This document shows, one piece after another, positions 1 to 9,854 of a DNA stretch of 64,000 bases (position 1 is its first letter; each line of letters opens with the position of its first letter). Source of the stretch: Brachycybe producta. Its lineage: Eukaryota; Arthropoda; Diplopoda; Playtdesmida; Andrognathidae. A model generated the notes under the pieces. That model was not told the origin of the DNA, made no database searches, and was given only the letters and a program-made list of their open reading frames with translations. The DNA lies in the NCBI GenBank assembly GCA_036925085.1, contig JAUPFP010000001.1, forward strand, positions 5,621,722 through 5,685,721. Reading direction: 5' to 3'. A program made the translations under genes and the position numbers.

Positions 1-437
1 ATATTTTTATTTAAATTAAATTCTTGACTATTTGAGATTTAATTAGTACTAAATAATAAATTCCTTTTCTTCTTCTTAAATTTTGGCCATAATTTTAATT
101 TTATAACTTGTTAACACATAATGGGGCCATCAAAATGTTGGCAAGTTGAAACGGGGACTCAAGTCCCTCAAGTAAACAACTTAAATGTTTTTATTGTGCT
201 ATGCGCAGAGTTTGTACAGTAACCCCAAGTTCGCTAACCCTTTGTCCAACCTTTTTTAACACTCGAGTTCAATGTTTGTCAAGAAAACAAACAAATTGGA
301 CACGTACAATAAGAGCCGACATAAACATACACGAATAAAATGAAAACATTTACAAATTATTGCATAACACAGGTGACGCTATTGGCATAAAAACCTGTTA
401 TCAAAAGAAACTATTATATTTTATATATTATGCCTTG

Positions 438-965
438 TCTGTGTGTGTGTGGTTAACGCTGTACAATTTATATAAATTTAAATGAATAAATGAACCGCTT
501 TTTTTCTCAAGGTCAACTATATGTTGCACACCCCCCATCCAAGAAACCCATGATATTAAATTGCAGAGGGGAACAGGTTGTAAAGTGTAGAGGAGGGGGA
601 GAGAGAGAAACGTGGAGGGGGAAAAGTGGGAGGGGAAACTGAAATTGAAATGAAAGGAGTAAAAAAAAGGAAAAAAAACGACGCGCATGCGCATACCAGA
701 GAAAATGAAAAACTCATTTTCTCTTTCAAATATAAAAAGGGGAGGTGGGGATAATAGTAGCAAAATTAAACTACAGTTTATCACGGGCAATTGTGCCCAG
801 CATCAGAATTTCTTTTGCTCCGCCCTTTTATGAACGTCATCAATTTCTAATTGGATTTGTTACATGGTCTGACGTCATAAAAGGGCGGAGGAAAAGAAAT
901 TCTAATGCTGGGCACAATTGCCTGTGAATTTCTCTCCCGTCATTTATGACGGGTTACCCCACTAG
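438..965 (+). mobile_element. Helitron-like non-autonomous element, copy 1
   Basis: The right end has the layout of a Helitron 3' terminus: a perfect 18-nt hairpin (CCCGTCATTTATGACGGG) at about 937-954, a few bases, then CTAG at 962-965 followed by T. The left end is set at a TC start (TCTGTGTGTG) conserved in the copy near 20.4-20.9 kb. There is no terminal inverted repeat between the two ends. Internally there is a purine-rich tract and a palindrome at about 784-922 with near-identical arms around a TGACGTCA core. No Rep/helicase coding is present, so it would depend on an autonomous partner. The 5' boundary is less certain than the 3' one. Confidence 0.6.
784..922. repeat. Palindromic block inside Helitron-like copy 1
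   Basis: The left arm begins GGGCAATTGTGCCCAGCAT and the right arm is its near-perfect inverse, both running through CTCCGCCCTTTTATGA towards the centre. The CTCCGCCC motif and the TTCTAATTGG motif are shared with the separate MITE at 21065-21272. The block also occurs at about 20489-20628 in the third copy and is missing from the copy at 14.3-14.6 kb. Confidence 0.7.
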
Positions 966-1077
966 TTTTATATTAATTATGAAATTATTAAATAAACCAG
1001 TACCCGGACTTAAGAACATAATTCTGGATTGCAGAATACATTCCGCGGCGACATAGGCACTGTTACAAGCAGAAAAT

Positions 1078-1733
1078 CAGGGGCGTACCTAGGCAACCGC
1101 AAGACAAGCAACAGTCTGCGGGGCGGGGCGCAAAAAACGAAATGAAAGTCTATGTATTTTCAAAAATAATTGAATAAATTAAGCGAGTGATTCCGAATCG
1201 CTCGCTTAATTTATTCAGTTAATTTCGAAAATAAATCGACTTTCATTTAATATTTACTTTTAAAAACTACATAGTTGCACCAGTAAATGTTCATATAGAA
1301 TTATAGATCAATGGGTACGGCGGAATAACGGTAGGAGAATAGTCGGTAAAATAGTAGAAACAGTCGGAAGGTTAGGTTTAGTAAAATTAAGCTTGTTGCA
1401 GGGTTGTTGGGGTCTCCAGTCTCTAGTTTTTAAAGAATTATTAAATCAAAATAGTCCCTTGTTCGACTGTTCCCTTATTTGATTAACGGGAGGAACGTTT
1501 GGACTACTGTATGTAGTTTTTAAAAGTAAATATTAAATGAAAGTCGATTTATTTTCGAAATTAACTGAATAAATTAAGCGAGTGATTCCGAATCACTCGC
1601 TTAATTATTTAATATAATCAATTAATTTTTTGTAAATACATCGACGTTCATTTAGTTTTTTGCGCCCGCAAACCTCCTACCCCCCACCCCACCCCGCAGT
1701 TGCAGGTTTTGTGGTTCCCTAGCTACGACCCTG
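1078..1733. mobile_element. Long fold-back element with hAT-like ends
   Basis: The left end CAGGGGCGTACCTAGG and the inverse of the right end (CAGGGTCGTAGCTAGG) match, and homology continues for roughly 200 bp inward in each arm, including the AATGAAAGTCGATTTATTTT region. Each arm holds its own perfect inner palindrome (TTAAGCGAGTGATTC and its inverse), so hairpins are nested within a hairpin. CAGGG termini are typical of hAT elements, but I found no convincing 8-bp target duplication. No coding capacity is visible in the ~240-bp loop (about 1276-1511). Confidence 0.7.
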
Positions 1734-2211
1734 TTCAGTTTCCTCAATCTAGATGCAACTCTGGTGTAGACAGGCTCAATTTAGTGTCGTAGACCACTCT
1801 AGCCAGTTTCCAATCGTTTGGACATTGTTTGCGAGTGTCGGACACAATAGCCATTACCGGCCGCCATACAATCATAACCATCAGCAGCGACACAAAAGAC
1901 CGAATGAATATGTAGAATGACAATCAAACAAAAAAAAATGAACGTTTCTGAACATTACATGCGATTTGCAATCAATTTACAAGTCAATCAGTGTATTACA
2001 CAAGTCCAGTATTTCAAGTCAGGAAAACACAAATATCCATGCCCCTGCCAGGACCCTGTGTTACCCAGGTGTCAGCCACTCAGTAGTTCAGCTAGAAGTT
2101 TTCTAGACAGGCTTAATTGCTAAGAAGTGTGATGTGTACTAGTCTCCTAGATGTCTAGTTACTAGTAATCAGTCTAATCTTATACTTAACTTAGTCTCTT
2201 ACTGAAAGTGT
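1734..2211. other. Non-coding stretch, nothing recognised
   Basis: An open frame of 68 codons at 1917-2123 has no recognisable motif. No repeat ends or RNA genes were seen. Confidence 0.4.
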
Positions 2212-2219
2212 GAAATAAT

Positions 2220-2672
2220 CAGGGCCGGTGCAAGCCATTTTCCCGCCCTGTGCAAATTGTTATAATGCCACCCCATAAAACATTTCATTACAATGAGCCA
2301 TATGTCCAATAAGCGCCTCTAGTGGCAGTAGGCTAAAAGATGGCCCCCTAAGAAGTTAGCAGACGAAACCTTAACATAGAACTCTATGGAAAAATCGCTG
2401 CACGGGTAAGTTTTTTTGCCGTTTTCTCGCAAACTACACGCCCAAATTTTCGTGATTTTTTGGAAAAATAAAGACAAAAGTACGTAGTTTCACACCCTTG
2501 CATTACCTTTTGAATATTTCACATTCTTTCGTTGTTTTTGATGTTTTGTTCTGAACGTTGCTGTTAAACCTAATTTTTTACTCAATTAAAAAATGTGTTT
2601 GCAAAAAAAAAATCTAACAATCTGCCGCCCTGTGCAAATGCACAAGTTGCACCCTCGGTTGCGCCGGCCCTG
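2220..2672. mobile_element. hAT-type MITE with perfect 8-bp TSD
   Basis: The element starts CAGGGCCGGTGCAA and ends with the inverse of CAGGGCCGGCGCAA. It is flanked on both sides by the identical octamer GAAATAAT (2212-2219 and 2673-2680). CAGGG ends plus an 8-bp duplication are the hallmark of hAT transposons. The 453-bp body has no transposase. Subterminal GCCGCCCTGTGCAAA-like motifs recur at both ends. The intact TSD points to a fairly recent insertion. Confidence 0.85.
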
Positions 2673-2680
2673 GAAATAAT

Positions 2681-3226
2681 ATTGTACTAAGCAATCTGTT
2701 ACCTAAATATAGAAAAATGTATTTTATGTATTTTCCAAGTAAAATGTGTATTTCCAATACACCTTACAAAATACAATGAACCAGTGTATTCCTAATATAA
2801 AATACAATTGTATTGAGCCTATTGAGGATACTATTGAGGATAGTTTTTATTTTCACTCAGTAGCGCTCTCTTAAACAATACTGTGAAAATGTGTTTCTAG
2901 ATTCACAGTCATTATGTTTAGAAACAGTGTTACCAACTGCATTTTAACGAATTTCAAAGTTGAATCGTTTGTCTTTTGCATTTTTTTCTTCATTTATTTC
3001 GGTTTTAATTTGTTAAAAATGACAGAATTAGAATATTTGTTTGTATTTAACACGTGTATTGATTGTCTTTGAGGATGTGCAACTTATTGTCGTTTGAAAC
3101 TCGTTGTTTTTTGCTGTTTTGTATTGAGTTCTGTGTCTTTTGTTAGGACGCACATGGTTTTGTTATTGTTATTATGATTATGGCATCGTTTTCGATGATT
3201 AAATTAGAATATTGGAGGCTGAGGAG
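2681..3226 (+). promoter_or_regulatory. Probable 5' flank of TWNK
   Basis: This lies between the hAT MITE and the first TWNK codon, so promoter and 5' UTR should be here or just upstream. I see no TATA box or initiator I would defend. The first part (2705-2820) repeats short GTATTTT/AAATAC motifs in both orientations and may be another degraded MITE. A stop in the TWNK frame (TAA, 3200-3202) precedes the first ATG. Confidence 0.3.
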
Positions 3227-3347
3227 ATGAACACGATCAGACATTTATGTAATTTACAACGGAGAATAATCGAAATGACCATAACGAGCCATCCACGTGC
3301 TTTGAATCGCTCTTCTTACGATCACCGATGGTCCATTGGTCACCACC
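3227..3347 (+). CDS. TWNK: TWNK exon 1, presequence start
   Basis: Residues 1-40 plus the first base of R41. Arg, His and Ser are frequent and only E16 and D32 are acidic, as expected for a mitochondrial targeting peptide. The donor is GTAGGG; intron 1 is 79 bp. Confidence 0.75.
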
Positions 3348-6300
3348 GTAGGGGGTCCTTCTTTAATTTGGGTCTCTTTTATTTATCTTTTTTAATGAAA
3401 TCGTTTTTGTTTGGTTTTTTTTTTAGGTCTTTTGCTGCTGCCATTGCTGGAGAGGAGAAGGACGGTAACGACAAGAGTTGTCATTGCTAAAGAAGGTCCG
3501 CGTGTTACTGTCAACGACATAAAGAAGTTTCTGAGCGAAAAAGACGTCGGTTACGAAGAGGGTTTCACTTGTCTTGTCTTGGATTGTCCCTTCTGCGAGG
3601 CGCACGGACGACATGTGCACCGAGGAAGACTCTTCGTAAACATGACTACGGGTCTCTCGTTCTTAATTCTTTAAATTGATTAATTCTTGTTTCTCTCGCA
3701 TTGCATTCTGTGAAGGAGTTAGAAATTCGAAAATTGCACCATTTTCTAAATTAATTTTGTATACAAAATAAAGGTAACAAAACAGTCCCTTTGTCACAGG
3801 CCTTTTTGGCTGCTTGCAGAGTAAGTTTTCCAAATTGCAAATATTTTCGGGTCCGGTCTCTTAAAAATAACATGAAACTTATTTCTTTTAACACGAAATT
3901 CGCTTAACACGAACAACTCTTTTATTTTTTTTTGTATTTTATGTTGAACAGTTTCCACTGGAAGACAAAAAATGGAAATTTGTTCGAATAATAGTTGATT
4001 ATCTTCAATGTTCGAGCTCGTACAGCTCTTTTTTACTTATCGCGAACCTTGGACGTAACCTATATAACAACTTCGTAGATTTCGTTTGGAGGCTAGCGGC
4101 TTCTAATTGAAAGAATATGCGAAAGTAGCCACAGTAAATTAATACAGTGTTAAATCGAATTTATTTTTTTAAAAAAACCAGTAATTAAATTTCAAATTTG
4201 AATTTTGAATTTCTACAAGTTTATTTTGTGATCGATCCCGGTCACAGTAACTCAAAAATATTAATAAAAAAATATGAAATCGTGATGAAAACTTCGTTTT
4301 TCGTGTATTCGATTAGTACGACGATGACAGATTAATTAAATTATAAGCAATTGTTGTAATGCGCTTAAGTTCGAACCGTTCTTAATATTTTGTGAACATT
4401 TTCTGAAGTTTTGAACCTATTAACTTTTATTCTCTTTACAAATTACGATTTTCCACTCTTGTTTCAGGAAGCGTTCTTTGCCTTAAGTGTGGTAGTTCGG
4501 GAACGTGGGAGGATTTTGCTGATTGGTTGACGCTTTTTAAAAAGGGAGAAAAGTAAAAAGAAAGACGTTTTATATTAAGTAAAAGTAAATTCGATGCTAG
4601 AAACTTGTTTTTCTTATTGTCACAATAGGAAATTGCCGTGGAAAACGACCGAACACGAGTCGTTAACATCGAACAAAGAAGTGGAAGCTACGCATTTGGC
4701 CTACGAAAGCTCATGTCGGATGGAAACGTTAGATGACGAAGAATTGGCCAAATTTTGTCTTAGGTTTAACTTAGAGGTACGGAGAGCGATTTAGAGTGAA
4801 CCGTGGTCGAGATAGTTACTTTTAACCCTGGTTTATCTCTAGTTTTAATCTCGGTTATAACTGGGATGACCAAAAAGTTGTTTTCGGCAGTTTTTTTTTT
4901 GAAGTTTTTCGGAAGTTGGAAATTTTTTTCAACAAACTGAAAATTATAGATTTCGTTTTCATTTGTTATTAAAGGGAATCCAAAGAAGTATTTTTGAAAA
5001 GTATGAGGTTCGCATCTCGTCCGATCGAACTCGAATATTACTCCCGATTTTTTCCGTTTCCGGAAATCGAATCGGAATTCATTCTGTTATAGTGAGGAAC
5101 AACAACAATGGTGATACGAGACATGTCGTCGAAACTGTGCCAGGGTATGTATAATACAAAAAGATTTTTAGTTTTCTTCTTTTCTTCAGATGTGTTATGT
5201 ACAAGAGAGGTTTTCAAATTCTGGTTATTTAGTGTTTCGTGTGGGACACTAAAGAGAAAAGGTTTTAAGAAACTAGAATGGTAGCCAGATCTCTTTAATG
5301 CAGTAGAAGGCTCGCTAAACCGAAATTCCGGATAATCCTAACGTCAAAAGGAAAAAGAAGAAAAATAAATTCAGACGAAAAAAGAATTTTATTTTGTCAA
5401 ATAATCTACTATAATTACAGTATAAAAGATTAAAATTACTTGAAACGTGGGAAATAAATCAAAAATGCTTATTTTGATATACCTTTTACGAGTCTTTACG
5501 TATACAAAAGTTCGTAATTACGTTGCGATTTACCTAAAATTCCGTAATTACGTTGCGATTCACCCAAAATTCCGTAGTTACCTTCATATTTACCCATAAT
5601 TCCGTAGTTACCTTCATATTTACCCATAATTCCGTAGTTACCTTCATATTTACCCATAATTCCGTAATTACCTTCATATTTACCCATAATTCCGTAGTTA
5701 CCTTCATATTTACCCATAATTCCGTAGTTACCTTCATATTTACCCATAATTCCGTAATTACCTTCATATTTACCCATAATTCCGTAGTTACCTTCATATT
5801 TACCCAAAATTCCGTGATATCTGTTTAGGAATTTATCCGGGGTTCTTTTCGGCTACAAACAGCTACACAAGAGGCAAGAGAGCGTAATTCTTGCCGGGTC
5901 ACCTTTGAGTGTTCTCGCAATTGCTCAACAACATAATAACGTGGCTGTTAGCCTTCCAGAGTGGAAATCATTACCTTTAGAAGTATAGCTTTAAATGTCC
6001 TTAATGAACTTAACGAAAATTTTAAGCGCGTTTTTTTGTTGTTGGTCTTTTTAGGTTTTGCCATTGTTGGAACCTTTTAAGCAAATTATTCTTTGGTTGG
6101 GAAATAATTTGGCCGCTTGGGAATTGTCGAGAATCTTTGCTCGAAAGCTCAACGAGCGGAGATGTCATCTCATTCGGTTAGGTCTTTATTTTCTCGAATG
6201 TGTTGTTTGCAACTAATCATTTTTCTCGAGTTGATCGATATTTGTATTCGTCTTTTATAAAAAAAAAAAGGCCTCAAGATTTACATCCAGAGCCAATCGA

Positions 6301-9300
6301 TGCCGTAAAAAACAATATTAAAATAGCTGATATTCTTAAATCTGCTCATCCGGTGTCACATAAGGCGATCACGACGTTCAATTCGTTGAGAAAAGATGTT
6401 CTGGCCGAGTTTACGCATTTGGAACAATTCGCCGGTGTTAAGGTGCTTTGAAATGATTTCTTAAGGGTGCGGTGGAAGGGACACTTAGTTATGAAGTTGC
6501 TACTAGATGGCGTTGTAACCAAATTTGAACGAATCAAAAGAAATTCTTCGCTAATTAATTTAATCCGAACTCGACTCTTTGTTTCGTCTTCTTTTGCGAA
6601 ACAAACCTTTTTTTTATTTTGGAAAGATAAACAAAGGTGCAAAGGATATTTTCAGAATTATTTTAAATTGTGTTAGGTTTTTCTTCTTCTTGAGCAATGA
6701 AAACGTTGACTGTTGTTTTTCCATGTTAATTTTCATAGGCGAAAATTTCTACGAATTAAATTAGTCTAAATTTGTTAAGTTTCGAGAGATTCGAGAACCT
6801 TTTAGGATTCGAATTCTAATTCTCTAGTTATTATCTATACAATCCTCTGTTATTTCTATACAAATTTATAATACGAAATGAACTTCCTCGAACTCCTCGA
6901 AATTTATTTCCTTTTTTTTTTTTTAATAATTTTCAAAATGAACTTTTTGCGAGGTTGTTTTTCACGTTATGAATACAAAAAAATGCTAAATTTGATCATT
7001 TTTTCAATTTGCCATAAAACATCAAAAGATATTTTGTTCGATTCCTCGTCTAGTTTCAAGTGAATCTTGAAATTTTTTCATAAGTCAATTCAAACAATAT
7101 TTGCAACCTTTTTATAGCAATCTCGTTCTAGTTGTTTGTTTTCTGTTTATTTTATAGTGGAAACGATATCCACTTTTGTCTCGTCTTCTGAAAGGGCATC
7201 GTAAAGGCGAACTGACCATTCTTACGGGTCCGACCGGTTCGGGGAAGACGACATTCATTAGCGAGTATTCTTTAGATTTATGCATTCAAGGGGTAAATGT
7301 TAAATTGAATTCGTCGCTTTGAGAAAAAAAAAATTGTTCGATTGAATAGTTTGCTTTTCTCACGCGAGTAGGTTCGAACTCTTTGGGGCAGTTTCGAAAT
7401 TCGTAACTCACGTTTAGCGAAAACGATGCTGACACAATTTTCTCAGTAGGTTTTGTTTTTACAAAATCGTCAAAAATGTCGCTGAAAGTAGATTTTGAAC
7501 AAAATTGTTTACGTTTTATTCGAAGAGTTCCTTTGGAGAAGAATCTGGATCTGTACGACGTTTGGGCGGATCGTTTCGAACGTTTACCTCTCTACTTCTT
7601 GACATTCCACGGTCCACAAAGTATACGTAGTGTTCTAGACGCAATGAGGCACGCCGTTTATGTCCACGATATCGAACACATAATCGTCGATAATCTGCAG
7701 TTTATGATGGGAACGACCGAATCTTCTCATAACATGGATAGGTTTTGGAGGCAGGATCTCATCGTTTCTTCTTTTCGACAGTTTGCAACCGTTCATAACT
7801 GTCACGTAACATTAGTCATTCATCCTAGAAAGGTAAAGAAGGTTTTAAGGTATTTTGGTTGCAATATTCGATTTATTTTTTACTTTTTTATACAATTTTG
7901 GATTTTGTGAATTTGCTAAAGCCATGTTAAGGGTCATTGACCTCGTAAAGGTCCCTTTTGATAACTGCTTTTCGTTCTTCAGGAACATCTTTGAGCTTTA
8001 AGAAAAGTTAGGCGTATTCCTTAATATGTTCTTTGGGTATTGGGTAATTTCCATGATGTTCCATAGTGTTGTTTGGTTGCTAAAACCATTTGAGCAACTT
8101 TGGAACTGCAAATGTGACCACCGTCTTATGGCGCGAGCAAGTCTCGTCTCTTAAGGCTTACTAATGATGAAAAGAATGTTGAAGACTTTGAAACGACTTC
8201 TTTTTTTGGTCTTATTTCTTTTGTGCTGATTATGTTTATAGGAAGGTCGGGTGCGTTTGATAATCTCTTGACGTAGTGCGGCTATTTACTTCTGTTGGGC
8301 ACTTCATTTAGTCGAAGTCGTTTGAGGAAAAGCATCTATTGCGTTTGTAAGCCCACAATAAGTCTTGGACCGAGCACTAGTATCGTGTAAACATATGATC
8401 CGAGCCAGACGGCGTCATCCTAGCTGAGTAGACTAGGACCGTGTTCAACTTTTTTGAGTCAGCTCGGGTATGAGTAGCATTCAAAGATGGCAGCGGAATG
8501 CGGAACCGTAAAAGGAGCTCGCACTAAAAAGTGGACTGAGCGGGGGAAACTGTCAAATTTGTGGAACTAATACGAAGCCGAATAAGTGTTATGGAACGTA
8601 AGGTTGTCTAAGAACAAGAGCGCGCGAAACTGCTATATAAATCAAATAAGAAGTAACCTGAACATTCCAGAAATCTTTAACTCTTCTATCTTCGCGCCGG
8701 AGAATCCAATTATGGATCCACATTCTCCTCTTCACTCCATGCAAGCGATTTGTATGAATTTTTAGCTCGTTTATCAACATATCTGCGATAGCTCCGATAT
8801 ACCCTTCAACACGAGATCGGCCATCTTTACAACGATTCGAGTAGCGAGGCGTGAAAACCATTGCTCCGAGTTGCTCGGACAAGGGTGGCTTGTACGAGTG
8901 TGTTCGGTCCTAGTTAACTCGTGTCATGAAAACTGGGCTTTAAATGATGTGTAGGGAGGGCAAGTGTCGCCAGACGTCTAAAGGCAAAAGCCAAAATGGC
9001 TGTGTCGTTGTCCTAATTGTTAGCTGATTTCTTTTACCGCTAGCAGCACCTAGTTACTGCACAGATGATCGTTTTGTAGTGGTCTTGGTGGGTCGAAAAT
9101 TATAAGTTATATACCAAACCATAAGGTGGGGGATAGCAGTTTTAAGAATGTTGATGACACACTGGTGTCCTGTTCTTTTGGTCCTTGACCGGCCTGATTG
9201 ATTATCGTCATTGATTATATTAGCGGACTTTTCGAATAAACAGGAAAACTCTGAAGAATTGACAAATATGTCGATATTTGGTGGGGCCAAAGCTAGCCAA

Positions 9301-9634
9301 GAGGCGGATAACATCCTTATTCTTCAAGATAAACGTTTGCACGCACTACGAGGAAGGAAATATATTCAGGTAGATGAATTAAACAAATGTTTTATTCTAG
9401 GCATGAGGTTGAAATGAAACGCGGCACAAGAGAGTTGAAAGTCGGTTGCAACTTTTTTATATTATGGTTTTTCTTTAGGTTTCGAAAAATCGTTTCGACG
9501 GAGAATTGGGAATTGTTCCTTTGGAGTTTGACAAAGAAACTCTCGGCTTTGCACTGAAGAAAAAGCCAAAAAAAGTTGATATGGATTCATCAACGACTGA
9601 GTCCGTAACGAATCAAAATAAAAACAAAGAATGA
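3227..9634 (+). CDS. TWNK: Twinkle mitochondrial DNA helicase, 13 exons
   Basis: Twinkle is the hexameric 5'-3' helicase that unwinds mitochondrial DNA ahead of polymerase gamma in the matrix. The exons are 3227-3347, 3427-3651, 4468-4552, 4629-4776, 4975-5144, 5829-5982, 6055-6176, 6271-6442, 7158-7292, 7372-7445, 7526-7832, 9244-9369 and 9479-9634. They join in phase into 664 codons plus TGA. All introns are GT-AG. Residues 1-55 look like a mitochondrial presequence. Residues 89-123 form a zinc ribbon (C94, C97, C120, C123). Residues 250-342 align to the TOPRIM-like region. The helicase domain has Walker [11 protein letters not shown] (422-431), E453, Walker B IIVDN (521-525), H3 [10 protein letters not shown] (562-571) and H4 [12 protein letters not shown] (590-601). 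I recalled the human protein for alignment and it matches almost without gaps from residue 335 on. The start is the first ATG after an in-frame stop. Individual junctions are inferred, not proven. Confidence 0.95.
3427..3651 (+). CDS. TWNK: TWNK exon 2, presequence end and first half of zinc ribbon
   Basis: Residues 41-116. It starts after a long T-run and AG, and the joined codon CGT opens a Leu-rich then Arg-rich stretch ([11 protein letters not shown]). The [20 protein letters not shown] segment aligns to the human primase-like N-terminus. C89, C94 and C97 are here. The donor GTCTCT is weak, but joining G|GA to exon 3 restores the expected TTG-S-x-L-C sequence. Confidence 0.85.
3785..3822 (+). 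repeat. Scrap resembling LINE 3' tail in TWNK intron 2
   Basis: GTCCCTTTGTCACAGGCC and GGCTGCTTGCAGAGTA resemble the tail motifs at 36250-36290 (GTCCCTCTGCCATAGGCC, GCTGCTAGCATAGTA) and at 53145-53185. Short and diverged. Confidence 0.4.
4468..4552 (+). CDS. TWNK: TWNK exon 3, second zinc-ribbon knuckle
   Basis: Residues 116-144, with C120-L-K-C123 and the conserved WEDF (129-132). The acceptor is TTTCAG. The donor is GTAAAA, just before an in-frame stop; intron 3 is 76 bp. Confidence 0.85.
4629..4776 (+). CDS. TWNK: TWNK exon 4, linker before TOPRIM-like region
   Basis: Residues 144-193. Charged linker ending in [16 protein letters not shown], which aligns to the human segment before the RFSVRYL motif. 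Phase 2 in, phase 0 out; donor GTACGG. Confidence 0.8.
4975..5144 (+). CDS. TWNK: TWNK exon 5
   Basis: Residues 194-250. [20 protein letters not shown] aligns to the human KRFSVRYLRPARSLVFPWF block. An Asn run (235-238) sits in a probable loop. Donor GTATGT. Confidence 0.85.
5510..5817. repeat. 30-bp minisatellite in TWNK intron 5
   Basis: About ten tandem 30-bp units. The last eight are nearly identical (TTCCGTAGTTACCTTC then ATATTTACCCATAA), differing mainly at G/A in GTAGTTA; the first two are a diverged variant with ACGTTGCGATT. As 30 is divisible by three, it opens long frames on both strands (for example a 10-residue [10 protein letters not shown] repeat), which are artefacts. The array stops about 11 bp before the intron 5 acceptor. 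Confidence 0.95.
5829..5982 (+). CDS. TWNK: TWNK exon 6, TOPRIM-like motif region
   Basis: Residues 250-301. It begins [21 protein letters not shown], matching human NLFGLPLISRRDAEVVL with a few extra residues. Where human has TSRELDSLA this protein has AGSPLSVLA, with no acidic residues. The acceptor TTTAG lies about 11 bp after the minisatellite ends. Confidence 0.85.
6055..6176 (+). CDS. TWNK: TWNK exon 7
   Basis: Residues 302-342. [20 protein letters not shown] aligns to human [20 protein letters not shown]; the two Asp of the human motif are Asn here. Intron 6 before it is 72 bp. Confidence 0.9.
6271..6442 (+). CDS. TWNK: TWNK exon 8, linker to helicase
   Basis: Residues 342-399. [20 protein letters not shown] and the following [20 protein letters not shown] align to the human linker that mediates subunit contacts. 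The acceptor follows an A-run (intron 7, 94 bp), which is unusual. The donor GTGCTT is weak, but exon 9 begins with the expected Trp. Confidence 0.85.
7158..7292 (+). CDS. TWNK: TWNK exon 9, Walker A
   Basis: Residues 400-444. [20 protein letters not shown] leads into K429-T430, the Walker A (H1) motif that binds ATP phosphates; nearly identical to human. Confidence 0.95.
7372..7445 (+). CDS. TWNK: TWNK exon 10, catalytic glutamate
   Basis: Residues 445-469. [20 protein letters not shown] carries E453 (H1a). Donor GTAGGT; intron 10 is 80 bp. Confidence 0.92.
7526..7832 (+). CDS. TWNK: TWNK exon 11, Walker B and H3
   Basis: Residues 469-571, the largest exon. It holds [20 protein letters not shown], Walker [13 protein letters not shown] (520-531) and H3 [13 protein letters not shown] chose the acceptor after TTCGAAG because it keeps phase and gives the same length as human between TQF and YDxWADRFE. 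An open frame starting upstream at 7476 is read-through of the intron. Confidence 0.95.
8487..8665 (+). pseudogene. Decayed MADF (Myb/SANT-like) domain in TWNK intron 11
   Basis: A frame from ATG 8487 reads [16 protein letters not shown], a stop, YEAE, a stop, then [15 protein letters not shown] and [11 protein letters not shown]. The KKWT start, the [14 protein letters not shown] core and the closing IxxIxxxLNIP are what MADF domains look like in the accessory protein of PIF/Harbinger transposons and in MADF-BESS proteins. Two in-frame stops and no usable continuation mean it is dead. It is probably a transposon piece dropped into the intron; a host MADF duplicate is the alternative. Confidence 0.5.
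9244..9369 (+). CDS. TWNK: TWNK exon 12, H4 motif
   Basis: Residues 572-613. [20 protein letters not shown] is almost the human sequence, followed by RGRKYIQ, where the arginine-finger region starts. The 1.4-kb intron 11 before it carries a transposon relic. Confidence 0.95.
9479..9634 (+). CDS. TWNK: TWNK exon 13, C-terminus
   Basis: Residues 614-664 and [23 protein letters not shown] matches human; the Lys/Ser-rich tail (from about 639) is shorter than the human tail. Confidence 0.95.
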   Translation, partial: VSKNRFDGELGIVPLEFDKETLGFALKKKPKKVDMDSSTTESVTNQNKNKE

Positions 9635-9723
9635 ATTTACAAGTTTTTTTATTGAAATGGAAGTGTGTGCCTTAATGATATATACATTTTGTATAATTAT
9701 GATGAAATGCAATTTTTTTTCTA

Positions 9724-9729
9724 AATAAA
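9724..9729 (+). terminator. Polyadenylation signal of TWNK
   Basis: AATAAA 90 bp after the TWNK stop, followed by a T-rich tract. This is the nearest canonical hexamer I see downstream. Confidence 0.55.
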
Positions 9730-9819
9730 TTAAATTTTTTTTTTTTCATTATGACTTTTGAAACACTTTTGACGACAAAATGATGTCGATTTGTTGCAAA
9801 AACTGAACGCTTTCAAACA

Positions 9820-9850
9820 GTGGCGGAGCCAGGGAATGGGGGAGCTTTTA
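9820..9850 (+). repeat. Isolated hAT-like terminus
   Basis: CAGTGGCGGAGCCAGG followed by G-rich sequence is a common hAT end, but no partner end was found. It abuts the next element, so it may be a truncated remnant. Confidence 0.35.
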
Positions 9851-9854
9851 AGGT

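Noticed and set aside
5496-5828. Three long overlapping open frames with 10-residue repeats
   Set aside because: They arise because the 30-bp minisatellite is a multiple of three and lacks stops; the array lies inside TWNK intron 5.
7476-7525. Upstream start for the 144-codon frame containing Walker B
   Set aside because: The frame continues back into intron 10; phase and the conserved spacing after TQF place the exon start at 7526.
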